Shown: one piece after another, positions 1 through 7,512 of the stretch
Numbering within the stretch: the first letter of the stretch is position 1
How the letters are laid out: the number at the start of each line of letters is the position of its first letter
Assembly: GCA_003649915.1 (NCBI GenBank)
Contig: QMTG01000005.1
Location: 1-18,239 of the forward strand
DNA: 18,239 nucleotides
DNA from: Thermoplasmata archaeon
GTDB lineage: Archaea; Thermoplasmatota; Thermoplasmata; B31-G17
Reading direction: 5' to 3'
The notes under the pieces: generated by a model
The model's input: only the letters and a program-made list of their open reading frames with translations
The model's database searches: none
Told to the model about the DNA's origin: nothing
Position numbers and translations under genes: made by a program

Positions 1-25
1 ACGGCAGGCGGGGGAGACCTGCCGT
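1..25 (-). terminator. GC-rich hairpin at left edge, candidate end of the late operon
   Basis: Positions 1-8 (acggcagg) and 18-25 (cctgccgt) are perfect inverted repeats around a 9-base loop. It lies 56 bases past the stop of the last minus-strand gene, where a late-operon terminator would be expected. On the minus strand any T-tract would fall outside the window, so termination cannot be confirmed. On the plus strand the stem is followed by cttgggcgg, not by Ts. It could instead simply be part of a plus-strand coding frame that covers it. Confidence 0.4.
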
Positions 26-66
26 CTTGGGCGGATGAGGCTGGCGATGAAAGGAGAGAGCGATGA
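1..66 (+). CDS. Possible 3' end of a plus-strand gene entering from the left
   Basis: Frame 1 is open from the first base to a TGA at 64-66 and gives 21 residues rich in Gly, Asp, Glu and Arg, ending DERRER. Its stop overlaps the ATG at 63 of the next plus-strand ORF as ATGA, the arrangement usual for coupled phage genes. The stretch is much more GC-rich (about 64% for bases 1-80) than the phage DNA to its right. Twenty-one codons are too few to prove coding, and no family is recognisable. It may be chance, since GC-rich DNA has few stops. Confidence 0.25.
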   Translation, partial: TAGGGDLPSWADEAGDERRER

Positions 67-140
67 AGAAGGCAGCGGATTTACTTGCCAGTATCTTTAT
101 CGTGATGCTTCTTGTCTATCCACGCAGCCACGACAAATAA
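63..140 (+). CDS. Tiny hydrophobic ORF, plus strand, antisense to the holin-like gene
   Basis: This ORF encodes 25 residues: a KK start, then a strongly hydrophobic core (LLASIFIVMLLVY) and a short polar tail PRSHDK, as expected of a one-pass membrane peptide. An AAGGAG Shine-Dalgarno at 51-56 sits six bases before the ATG, and the ATG overlaps the stop of an upstream open frame by four bases. The last 60 bases are antisense to the end of the holin-like gene. No family is recognised. The start signals are good, but so short an ORF could arise by chance. If real, it is convergent with the late operon. Confidence 0.3.
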   Translation: MKKAADLLASIFIVMLLVYPRSHDK

Positions 141-311
141 CACTAACGACGCCAGTCCTTCACCCAACGCAGTAGCAGTTTCATTGGCGTTCGCCTTATC
201 AATACCTAACTTGGCAAACAAAACAACAAGACCATAAAGAATTAGTCTTGTTATGATCTTGGCTACTGGTTTACGTAATAGTTCAATTATCTTTTCGCCT
301 GTCATTTTCAT
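81..311 (-). CDS. Holin-like two-segment small membrane protein
   Basis: This protein of about 76 residues has a basic N-terminus (GEKIIELLRKPVAKII) and two hydrophobic segments. The first is around LILYGLVVLFAKLGI, the second around GEGLASLVLFVVAAWI, and it ends in a charged tail KKHHDKDTGK. Small size, two membrane segments and a charged tail fit phage holins, which form the inner-membrane lesion that starts lysis. It is the last gene of the minus-strand operon, after three other small membrane-linked genes. The start is ambiguous: GTG at 317 and ATGs at 314, 311 and 305 all lie next to one AAGG. The ATG at 311 is preferred for spacing. Holin is inferred from topology and context, not from a recognised family signature. 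No endolysin is seen beside it. Confidence 0.6.
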   Translation of the reverse strand: MKMTGEKIIELLRKPVAKIITRLILYGLVVLFAKLGIDKANANETATALGEGLASLVLFVVAAWIDKKHHDKDTGK

Positions 312-336
312 CATCACCTTATAAGCGATGCCAAAG

Positions 337-675
337 TTAAAGTAAACCTCCAGCGATTGCCATCTCTAACAACACACCCAGAATAGCATACAACGCTTTC
401 TTTTGCAAGTCTATCTTGCGAGCGTTTTCGATGTTAGCGTCCTGCCAAGCAGATAATATCTCTTGCCCTTCAACTTCTAATTGCCCGCTTGGCAACTTAT
501 CAAGCAACTGTTTGTAAGCCAAGTAAACATCCCCTTTTGCGAGCAAGTGAACCCATTCGACGAGTTCTTCTTCAGCCATCCCTGCAAGTGCAGGCAGATA
601 TTTATCGGCCCACGGGTGAAATTTTTCGGGTAGTTTCTCTTTTAGTTGTTCGACGAGTTCTGGATTCACTATCAT
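337..675 (-). CDS. Conserved-type phage protein with C-terminal membrane anchor
   Basis: This 112-residue protein has a helical, charged N-terminal two thirds, with a segment FHPWADKYLPALAGMAEEEL and a following amphipathic stretch around WVHLLAKGDVYLAYKQLLDKL. It ends in one hydrophobic segment, ALYAILGVLLEMAIAGGLL, with no polar tail. This suggests a tail-anchored inner-membrane protein facing the cytoplasm. Its ATG overlaps the stop of the lipoprotein gene as ATGA, so the two are probably translationally coupled. Similar small proteins with the HPW...YLPAL pattern are, to my recollection, common hypothetical proteins in phage late regions. No function can be assigned; a role in lysis or membrane remodelling is inferred from position only. 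Confidence 0.75.
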   Translation of the reverse strand: MIVNPELVEQLKEKLPEKFHPWADKYLPALAGMAEEELVEWVHLLAKGDVYLAYKQLLDKLPSGQLEVEGQEILSAWQDANIENARKIDLQKKALYAILGVLLEMAIAGGLL

Positions 676-920
676 TGACCTCCTGCCTTACCGTCTTTAG
701 CATCCTTGATAGCGTGCCATACACCTGCTTGCCATTTCAACACCTTTACCATCTGTTCTTTCGTTAGTTCGCCTTTTTCTGCCTTTTCAGCCATAACATC
801 AGAATAAGCCACTGTTCGGTCAATCAGGGCAGAGTACTTGGCATTAGTAATAACGCCACTGCAACTACATAAAGCAAAGAGAAGTACCGTCAATAAGAGA
901 ACAAGTAAAACCTTCTTCAT
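672..920 (-). CDS. Small lipoprotein, candidate outer spanin or exclusion lipoprotein
   Basis: This 82-residue protein begins with a typical signal peptide: MKK, a Leu/Val-rich core (VLLVLLLTVLLFAL), then CSCSG. LCSC at residues 17-20 is an acceptable lipobox, so Cys20 would be acylated and the chain exported. The mature part of about 60 residues is helical and charged. Among phage lysis genes such lipoproteins act as o-spanins that link to an inner-membrane partner, or as superinfection-exclusion lipoproteins; the sequence does not decide. It has a good Shine-Dalgarno (TAAGGAG, eight bases from ATG), directly follows the XhlA-like gene and overlaps the next gene by four bases. Usual o-spanins are proline-rich; this one is not, which weakens that reading. 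Confidence 0.7.
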   Translation of the reverse strand: MKKVLLVLLLTVLLFALCSCSGVITNAKYSALIDRTVAYSDVMAEKAEKGELTKEQMVKVLKWQAGVWHAIKDAKDGKAGGQ

Positions 921-932
921 AGTGCCATCTCC

Positions 933-1103
933 TTACGACCGTGCAAACGCAATTATTATCGCAACCAAAGCACTTATCAATGCACTTGTTGCCGTCAAAG
1001 TATAAAGAAAATGATGCCGTAGGTGATTTTCAAGCAAGTTTTTGATCTCTTGCACGGTCGTTTCAATTCTGATTAGTTTGTCATGGTCGCTCTCTGGTGG
1101 CAT
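933..1103 (-). CDS. XhlA-like small membrane protein (coiled coil plus one membrane segment)
   Basis: This 56-residue protein overlaps the last 23 bases of the giant gene in another frame. The ATG at 1103 has a GGAG ten bases upstream, inside the giant gene. The N-terminal half (residues 9-28) is a heptad-like amphipathic helix, RIETTVQEIKNLLEN. The C-terminal half is one hydrophobic segment, YTLTATSALISALVAIIIAF, ending ARS. This is the layout of the XhlA haemolysin-like family of phage lysis proteins: a short cytoplasmic coiled coil followed by a membrane anchor. The family call is from layout only. The stop at 933 is followed by the Shine-Dalgarno of the lipoprotein gene. Confidence 0.65.
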   Translation of the reverse strand: MPPESDHDKLIRIETTVQEIKNLLENHLRHHFLYTLTATSALISALVAIIIAFARS

Positions 1104-4100
1104 TTTCGTATAACTCCTTGGCTTTCTTTATACCTACACGCACCTTGCTTATTATACCGATAAACTCACTGGTTGACAATTTTTTACGATACAATTTTTT
1201 CTTCAGCAAGTCAACTGCTGTCTTTTCATTCAGCCCAGCGAATTTCAGATACAGATATTCTTCAATCAGTTTATTGTCAGACAGGTTTTCGTGTATTGCG
1301 AATTTTCTTACATGTTTTGCTATAACATCTTGATATGTCTGATTATACGGCGGAATGATACTATCTACAAGCACCTGCCATTTTACATAATCACCAGTAC
1401 CTTTTTCGTATTTCGGTCGAGCAAGTAGCATTCGCCTGATTGAATTGATTGCCTGTCGCCTTGCCCAATCGTATGCCCTTTCGCCCTTCGCTTTTTCGCC
1501 GTATTCTTTCTTGTAAACATCAATATAATATTTCTCAAACTTATTCTGCAACGAAAGCAATTTTTCTCTTGCTTTCAATTTTTCGCCATTAGCCAATAAG
1601 TACATCGCTTCTGTAATTGCCGACGGCTTTTCTCTATTTATCGCTCTGTAAATCTGTATCAAACCTGCTAACGGCACACCTGATAACAAACCGATGTTAG
1701 TCAACGACCTGCGTAAACCTTTGGCAAAGTGTTGCTTCCACTTCAATTCGCCTTTCTTTTCGCCAGTGGCAACAACTTCACCTGACCAATACGCACGCCC
1801 CGCCTTTACTAATTGCCCTATCCCAACAACCAAGTCCTGCATCGCTTGGCCTATCGGGTTAGCCATTGGCTCGAATGGTTCTTTGTCCTGAACCGCCTGT
1901 ATCAAAGAGAATGACCAATCGCCCCATAATACCCAGTTGCCCAGCGTTCGGCGTATTGTTTCTTCAACGAACCTGCCAAGTTTCCAGCGTCTTTCGTGTT
2001 TATCTTTGCTCGTAAACGCACCAGCAAGTTCCTTCCAGCCATAACCAGCAGCAGCGACGGCTAATGAGTTGATAATCGCAGATCGGAGTACATGGTCAAT
2101 CATCGAGCCGAAACTACGCTCACCAGCCACCCATTCGGTAATTCCTCTATAAGTCATATTGAAGTTCTTTATACGCTGGTTGGTGAACAATAAGAACATT
2201 CGCCGTAAAGGCGAACCTTCTCTTGCCCACAACTGCAAACCAGCCAATCCCATAGGATTATCCCAAGATGGCTGTGTTCTACGGATTACACGGTTCGTAT
2301 TTCGCCGAACGAAATCAATCAGTTTTGAGCCTGATAAACCTCTCGCCTTGCCCATACGCTCAAAGGCAGCAGCGATGGCATAAATCGCCTCTTTATCGCC
2401 TTGCCTGATTAGTTCCATACTAACCCTGCCAATTTTGCTTTCGCCACGAGAAGGTAAAAATATATTTCCTCTGCCACCTTCTTTTGCAGGTGTTAGTATT
2501 TCCCAAGTTGAGGACAAGTATCGTGCTTCTATTTCGGGAATATGCTTATCAACCCAGCGTCTAAATGTAGGCGAAGCAGCACGAGCGAAATCTCTCATTT
2601 GGAAACTGACTTCTGTTGACGCATTGACGATACTCGCCGTCTGATACAATCCTACATGTGGTTTGAAACCTATCGCTCCAATGTGGAAGTGTTCTAATAG
2701 TTTGCCTATCGCCCTGTCCACAGGTGAATATTGTTTTGGAATTATTTGTCCATATTGTCTTACGCCTCTCTCTAAAATGGACAGGTAGGTATCGCCGTGT
2801 TTTGGATATGCTTTACGGATAGCGTCTTTGAAATCAGTATCGTTTATAATCCGTAAGAGATTGTGCGTTATTTCGCCTTTGCCGATGAAGTTAGATGTGT
2901 ATTGAATGTATCTGTCTATATGATCGAAAATATTGCGAATTACGACAGGTGAACCGCCACCTTTGCGTGGCTTGAAGTAGCCCGTCTGCTCATATAATCG
3001 TGCCATCTGCATACGAATATTCGGGTTCGGCTCTCTACGAGCAAAGACTTCTTCTTTTTCTCTTGACAGAGGGAAATAACTCTCTCTCCTGGCTATTTCG
3101 TGTCCGAAAACATTGTCCCACGCTTTATTCAACTCTTTACCAAACCAGCCATTCTTTTGTATCGGCTCGACGAGATATTTCGCTATCGCCTTCTCTTTAG
3201 GCGTCAAAATACTGAACATTTTCTCTATGTCCTGTGGCGATAATCTAATAGCGTTGCCTGGCTTTGTGTGTCCTAATCGAATACCGTCGTGCAAAACTGC
3301 ATACTGGAAGTATGGGTCAAATGTATAGCCAGCGTACAGACACATCGCTTCGCCTTTTGTTATCTTCACTTTGTTTATGGCTTGGTTGCGTTTGATTGCA
3401 TAAGTTGAAGAAACTTTTACTTCGTAGAGTTTGTCAGAGAAGGCGTTTGCTATATCTTTTTCTGTGATGCCAACCCGTTTGCACTTTGTGTAAAAATCAC
3501 GCCGATATTGACTGCGTAAGCCAAGTGTCTTGCTGATACCTTCTTGTGCGTAATCGCCGAATATTTTTGCTAATAGACTATCCTTGCCTGCTATTCTCGC
3601 AGCGATAGTTTCAGGGGTAAGCAATTCAGCAACGGTAAAGTCATAAACCTTGTTCCATATCCTTACCTTTGGTGCATCAAGGTCAACTTTGAGTAAAACT
3701 TCAGGTGATACACCTTTTCGTTTGGCTATAGTTTCGATGTTTTCTTTTATGAATTGCTTTGCCTGCCAGACTTTGTTAGCAAACCGTACTTCGTTGATTT
3801 GCCTGCCAATGGCTGTAATAGTGCGAACAGTATCCGCAATTTCACGAATTTGGTCGGCAGACAGATTGTTTATGTCTATCTTGTGCAGGCTGTCGAGTAC
3901 TTCTCTTGCCTTATTCAGTACTACTTCAGGGAAGAATTCGCCGTCCTGTGCCTGCTGGATTATCTTCTTGGCTTTCTCGATACTGCTCGCTCTATATTTA
4001 CGCAACGATAAAGCGTCTTTTATCGCTTCGATGGCTTCTGCCTGTTCTATCGGCAATTTCTTGGCTTCTTTGAACGCTTGTGCCAATTCTGCTTTCGCAG

Positions 4101-7100
4101 ACCGTAATTTCGCTTTATCGGCTAATCTGTCTATCGAAGCAACTACCCTTCTAAAATCTGCTGGCGTTCGTACACGAACGACACGATTGAGCAATTTCGT
4201 CGCCTGCGTATCACCTAACTTCATCCTTGCGTAAGCGACTAATTCTTCGTGGTTTCTAACTACATCTTTTGCCCCCTGTAAGTACGCCTTGCGGGCTGCC
4301 ATCTGCTCTTTCTTGAACACGGTACGCAACAACTTTTCAGGCGTCATAACGACTTCTTTGCCCGCTGGCTGGACAACCATCTGACGCTGTATATCGATTA
4401 TCTCTTGGCGTACCTTGTCGGCTACCGATTGAATGCCTTTCTTGGTCTTTACTTTGGCAAGTGCAGCGAGATATTTCGTCTGTTTTGAAAGTGGCAATTC
4501 AGATCGGATTAGGTCAATAATTTGCTGTTTATCGGTAATCTTGCCTTTGAGTATATTTTCTGTATGCAAGATAGCCCTGCGTGCCTCTTTCGTTTCTCGC
4601 CACGCTTTGCGTATTACCGCTTCCTTTATCTTGCCAGCAGCGAGTTTTATCAAATCCTTCAGTTTTCTAACGCCGTTTTCAAAGTGATAGAGAACGAATA
4701 CGGATGCTTCTTGTAGGTCTTTCGGCTCAATCGGTACGCCAGCGTATAACTTCTTACCTTTTTCGGCAAAATGCTTTACCGCCTGCTGATAGCGTTCTTC
4801 GGAGATAATACGGCGAGTTAGTGGCTCGGCTTTTGGTTTTATCTCTGTCTCTGGTATAAGTTTGGCTTCAGACGGCTTTATTTCGGTTTCTGGGGCAACT
4901 TTTTTGACTTTAGGCGCCCATTGGTTATATTCTTTTAATAGGTCATCCGCCCATCCTGTATTAGAACCTTTTTTAAGAACAGTAAAGCCATCTTGCAAGG
5001 CTGCCTCTAACTGCCATTTATTCGCCACTCTAACAAATTCTTTATTATTCTTCTGTAGCAGAATACTATTGCCAAGGGCTTTTCGCTGACTTTGTTCAAA
5101 TACAGGTAAATACGAAGAAAGAAACTTTTTATTAGCTTCTTGTATCGACTTTGCACGCCATCTTCCTAATTTTTCTTCTATATATCCTGAAGGCAATGTT
5201 TTTATCGGTTTAGCATTAGCCCATTCTATTAATGTCTTTGCATCCGAAGTCCAACCTGCATAAGCGTCCCCATACCCACGTGATAAACCTAATCTTTGTA
5301 TTCCTTTCTTGTTTAAGACCACATCCCAAGCCTTCAAATCTGGATCATACCTAAAATCAGATAACCATCCTTTATTTTGTAGTTTCTTAACTGCTTCTTT
5401 TACCTCTTGTGGCACAGGCATTTTTTCAAGGGGCGTAGTTTTAAGAGTTAATAAGCCCCGATTTAATATATCCTCTTCGACGGCTTTTATTTTTGCAGGT
5501 ACTTTTTTTGCTTTAGGTACTTCAATACCTTTTTCAACAGTTTTTGCCTCTGAAGGCAATTTAGGGGCTTTTTCAGGGGCTTTAGCAGGTGGTTTTACTT
5601 CTGTTGTTGGCACTTCAACTTTTTCAACTGGTTTTACCTCTAATGCCTTCGGTCTAACTGGTGCAGGTAAAGTTGGCTTCTCTGGCGGTGCTTCTAATGC
5701 CCTTACTTCTGGTTTGGCAGCTTCGGCAGGTTTTTCTGCTTTTACTCTTGTTTCTATCCCACCAACGGGTTCTCTACCCGCTCGTGTGCGTACCGCCATT
5801 CTAACTGCCTTACCTTCTAATCGGGCATTACGTAATGCGGTCTTATAAGCAGCTTTCAATTTCAACTGGTCTAATAGAGTAATCTTCAACGGCGGTCTTG
5901 CCCAAACCTTCTGTATGCGTTCGTAAGCCCTTCTTATCTGCTCTGGTGAAGCATTTCGAGGTAATCGCAATCGTTTATATGCTTCGTCAAGCGACATCTT
6001 CGTCGCTTCTTTGAAGGCATTAGTTAAGAAATTACGCAACTCTTCTGCTGTTTTTATAGATGATGGGATTTTGATGCCGATTGCTTTGCTTACTCTACGC
6101 AGATATGCCCTTCTTTTAGCAACTTCGCCTATCTTACCGAATGCCATCGGGACAAGGTGAAGGGCTGCGATAATCGCTGACGAAACGATACCATTTCGGA
6201 ATGCTTCTTCATCAGAACCGCCTTCGGCTTTCGTTGACGCTGCACTTAACAAACCAAATCCCGTTGACCAACCTAATGCCTGTAGTAATCTCGGCGATGT
6301 TTTAAGCAAAGAACCTAACTTTGTAGATACAGCACCTTTCGCACCGCCCGCTGCCCCTGCTAATAACCAAGCAGATAACGAATAAATGTAATCAGTTATC
6401 CGTCTACCTGCATCACTTTGGCTATAACGCTCTACATCTTCAGGAGTTAGTCCTGTTTTCTCGTACAATTCGGTAGGCGTACAACCCAGAACCAAATTGA
6501 ATACGACATCAGCAAGACGGTCAACATCAGAAGGCGGATGTTTCTTGGCAAATTCTCGTGTCAGTGGAATGGCGTATAAAATACCTGAAATAACCCGCCA
6601 TGCCTCTCCTGCTATTTGCGTTGCTGCTCTCGCTGCTTCTGCACCTAATTGTTTATACCACGGCTGTTTTTCTATAAATTCACGGTATCGCTTTACTCGC
6701 TCCTGCTGTTCTTTGTATTGTTTATATCGTTCACTTACAAACTTGTTGTAATTATTGCTAGCAATCTTATAAACCCTATCAAGATAATTCAGATAATCGC
6801 CGTAGTTAGTAAACGGATTAGGTGGCAAACCTACTTTGTTGACGGCGTCTAAAATAAAACTATCTGCATACTCTAAATCATCAGGATTTTGCTGATTTAT
6901 CTGTAATTGAAGTGGCATTCTAACAATGTTATCGAACGCCTCTCTGCTTTTACCCAATCCTTCCTGCCATAACTCGACCGCTCTTTCAGGATTGCCTTGC
7001 GCTTGTTGTTGAAGCGCTTTTTTAGTCTCGTCTAATTCGCCATAAGTGTAAGCAAAACTGCTAATTAGCCGTTCAGCAGGTGACATTGTCTTCAATTGAG

Positions 7101-7512
7101 GGAACTTCTGGTCAATTTGAGAGTAAATAGATGTGAAAGTGTCTGGTTTTTTAGTTGGTTCAGGTGGTTTAGCACCTGCATAAATCCAACCCTGTTCTGT
7201 CCACTGGAGATTACGCTTGAGCACCGGGTCGTAATAAACTTTGCCAATTTCTCTTTTTTCTTTTTCTTCAGGAACGGTAGGTACTAATTCAGATGCCCCC
7301 GAAGGTGGTAAGCCCACTTCTTCGTCTGTGTATAACTTTTTGGGTTGCAGATCGGGGCGTACTGCAACTTGTTCGTTTTCAGGCGTCCATTCAGGTTGCC
7401 GATTAAATTGAGAAGTCGGCACAAGACCCACCTCTTCGTCTGTATATACTTTTGGCGTAGCGGGGGTTTGTGGTTTGATGCCGACTTCTTCATCTGTTAA
7501 TAACCTTTTCAT
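1081..7512 (-). CDS. Giant probable internal/ejected virion protein (polyvalent type, 2143 aa)
   Basis: Layout: three TDEEVG repeats (6-11, 24-29, 62-67); a G-x-Y-x-x-P...W...GW motif (87-112) shared with the preceding gene product; a helical region with hydrophobic stretches (375-395, 410-426, 440-460); a J-domain-like segment without HPD (507-560); a K/P/E-rich linker (590-680); an accessory segment (685-870) closed by a PETEIKP repeat; long charged helices (900-1270); then a mostly hydrophobic, aromatic C-terminal part (1500-1960) with segments at 1603-1630, 1755-1790, 1803-1830 and 1940-1957. Phages with short tails carry very large internal proteins ejected with the DNA, and phage polyvalent proteins combine many domains in this way. 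No lysozyme, protease or polymerase motif was recognised. The ATG overlaps the previous gene by 23 bases; AAGGA lies unusually close to it. Confidence 0.8.
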   Translation of the reverse strand: MKRLLTDEEVGIKPQTPATPKVYTDEEVGLVPTSQFNRQPEWTPENEQVAVRPDLQPKKLYTDEEVGLPPSGASELVPTVPEEKEKREIGKVYYDPVLKRNLQWTEQGWIYAGAKPPEPTKKPDTFTSIYSQIDQKFPQLKTMSPAERLISSFAYTYGELDETKKALQQQAQGNPERAVELWQEGLGKSREAFDNIVRMPLQLQINQQNPDDLEYADSFILDAVNKVGLPPNPFTNYGDYLNYLDRVYKIASNNYNKFVSERYKQYKEQQERVKRYREFIEKQPWYKQLGAEAARAATQIAGEAWRVISGILYAIPLTREFAKKHPPSDVDRLADVVFNLVLGCTPTELYEKTGLTPEDVERYSQSDAGRRITDYIYSLSAWLLAGAAGGAKGAVSTKLGSLLKTSPRLLQALGWSTGFGLLSAASTKAEGGSDEEAFRNGIVSSAIIAALHLVPMAFGKIGEVAKRRAYLRRVSKAIGIKIPSSIKTAEELRNFLTNAFKEATKMSLDEAYKRLRLPRNASPEQIRRAYERIQKVWARPPLKITLLDQLKLKAAYKTALRNARLEGKAVRMAVRTRAGREPVGGIETRVKAEKPAEAAKPEVRALEAPPEKPTLPAPVRPKALEVKPVEKVEVPTTEVKPPAKAPEKAPKLPSEAKTVEKGIEVPKAKKVPAKIKAVEEDILNRGLLTLKTTPLEKMPVPQEVKEAVKKLQNKGWLSDFRYDPDLKAWDVVLNKKGIQRLGLSRGYGDAYAGWTSDAKTLIEWANAKPIKTLPSGYIEEKLGRWRAKSIQEANKKFLSSYLPVFEQSQRKALGNSILLQKNNKEFVRVANKWQLEAALQDGFTVLKKGSNTGWADDLLKEYNQWAPKVKKVAPETEIKPSEAKLIPETEIKPKAEPLTRRIISEERYQQAVKHFAEKGKKLYAGVPIEPKDLQEASVFVLYHFENGVRKLKDLIKLAAGKIKEAVIRKAWRETKEARRAILHTENILKGKITDKQQIIDLIRSELPLSKQTKYLAALAKVKTKKGIQSVADKVRQEIIDIQRQMVVQPAGKEVVMTPEKLLRTVFKKEQMAARKAYLQGAKDVVRNHEELVAYARMKLGDTQATKLLNRVVRVRTPADFRRVVASIDRLADKAKLRSAKAELAQAFKEAKKLPIEQAEAIEAIKDALSLRKYRASSIEKAKKIIQQAQDGEFFPEVVLNKAREVLDSLHKIDINNLSADQIREIADTVRTITAIGRQINEVRFANKVWQAKQFIKENIETIAKRKGVSPEVLLKVDLDAPKVRIWNKVYDFTVAELLTPETIAARIAGKDSLLAKIFGDYAQEGISKTLGLRSQYRRDFYTKCKRVGITEKDIANAFSDKLYEVKVSSTYAIKRNQAINKVKITKGEAMCLYAGYTFDPYFQYAVLHDGIRLGHTKPGNAIRLSPQDIEKMFSILTPKEKAIAKYLVEPIQKNGWFGKELNKAWDNVFGHEIARRESYFPLSREKEEVFARREPNPNIRMQMARLYEQTGYFKPRKGGGSPVVIRNIFDHIDRYIQYTSNFIGKGEITHNLLRIINDTDFKDAIRKAYPKHGDTYLSILERGVRQYGQIIPKQYSPVDRAIGKLLEHFHIGAIGFKPHVGLYQTASIVNASTEVSFQMRDFARAASPTFRRWVDKHIPEIEARYLSSTWEILTPAKEGGRGNIFLPSRGESKIGRVSMELIRQGDKEAIYAIAAAFERMGKARGLSGSKLIDFVRRNTNRVIRRTQPSWDNPMGLAGLQLWAREGSPLRRMFLLFTNQRIKNFNMTYRGITEWVAGERSFGSMIDHVLRSAIINSLAVAAAGYGWKELAGAFTSKDKHERRWKLGRFVEETIRRTLGNWVLWGDWSFSLIQAVQDKEPFEPMANPIGQAMQDLVVGIGQLVKAGRAYWSGEVVATGEKKGELKWKQHFAKGLRRSLTNIGLLSGVPLAGLIQIYRAINREKPSAITEAMYLLANGEKLKAREKLLSLQNKFEKYYIDVYKKEYGEKAKGERAYDWARRQAINSIRRMLLARPKYEKGTGDYVKWQVLVDSIIPPYNQTYQDVIAKHVRKFAIHENLSDNKLIEEYLYLKFAGLNEKTAVDLLKKKLYRKKLSTSEFIGIISKVRVGIKKAKELYENATRERP
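4834..4893 (-). repeat. PETEIKP repeat in the giant gene
   Basis: Residues 874-880 and 887-893 of the giant protein are both PETEIKP, separated by SEAKLI. They form a short charged linker that closes the accessory segment (685-870) before the long helical region begins. Confidence 0.85.
7312..7497 (-). repeat. Three TDEEVG repeats at the N-terminus of the giant protein
   Basis: The hexapeptide TDEEVG occurs at residues 6-11, 24-29 and 62-67. It is preceded by L-L, V-Y and L-Y and followed by I-K-P, L-V-P and L-P-P. The DNA copies differ at synonymous positions (GTC/GTG, GAC/GAT, GAA/GAG), so the peptide rather than the DNA is being kept. The intervening sequence is Pro-rich and probably disordered. 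It looks like a linear docking motif in several copies. Confidence 0.85.

Noticed and set aside
3650..4234. A 194-codon plus-strand open frame inside the giant gene
   Set aside because: It is antisense to charged helical coding sequence; its Ser/Leu/Ala-rich low-information product is typical of a mirror frame.
7284..7493. A 69-codon minus-strand frame at the start of the giant gene
   Set aside because: It overlaps the TDEEVG repeats in another frame; its recurring YIQTKRWV/YTQTKKWA pattern is just the shifted reading of those repeats, not an independent gene.
1081..7512. Lysozyme, protease, methylase or RNA polymerase domain in the giant protein
   Set aside because: I looked for the usual catalytic motifs and saw none that I could defend; only architecture and repeats are reported.
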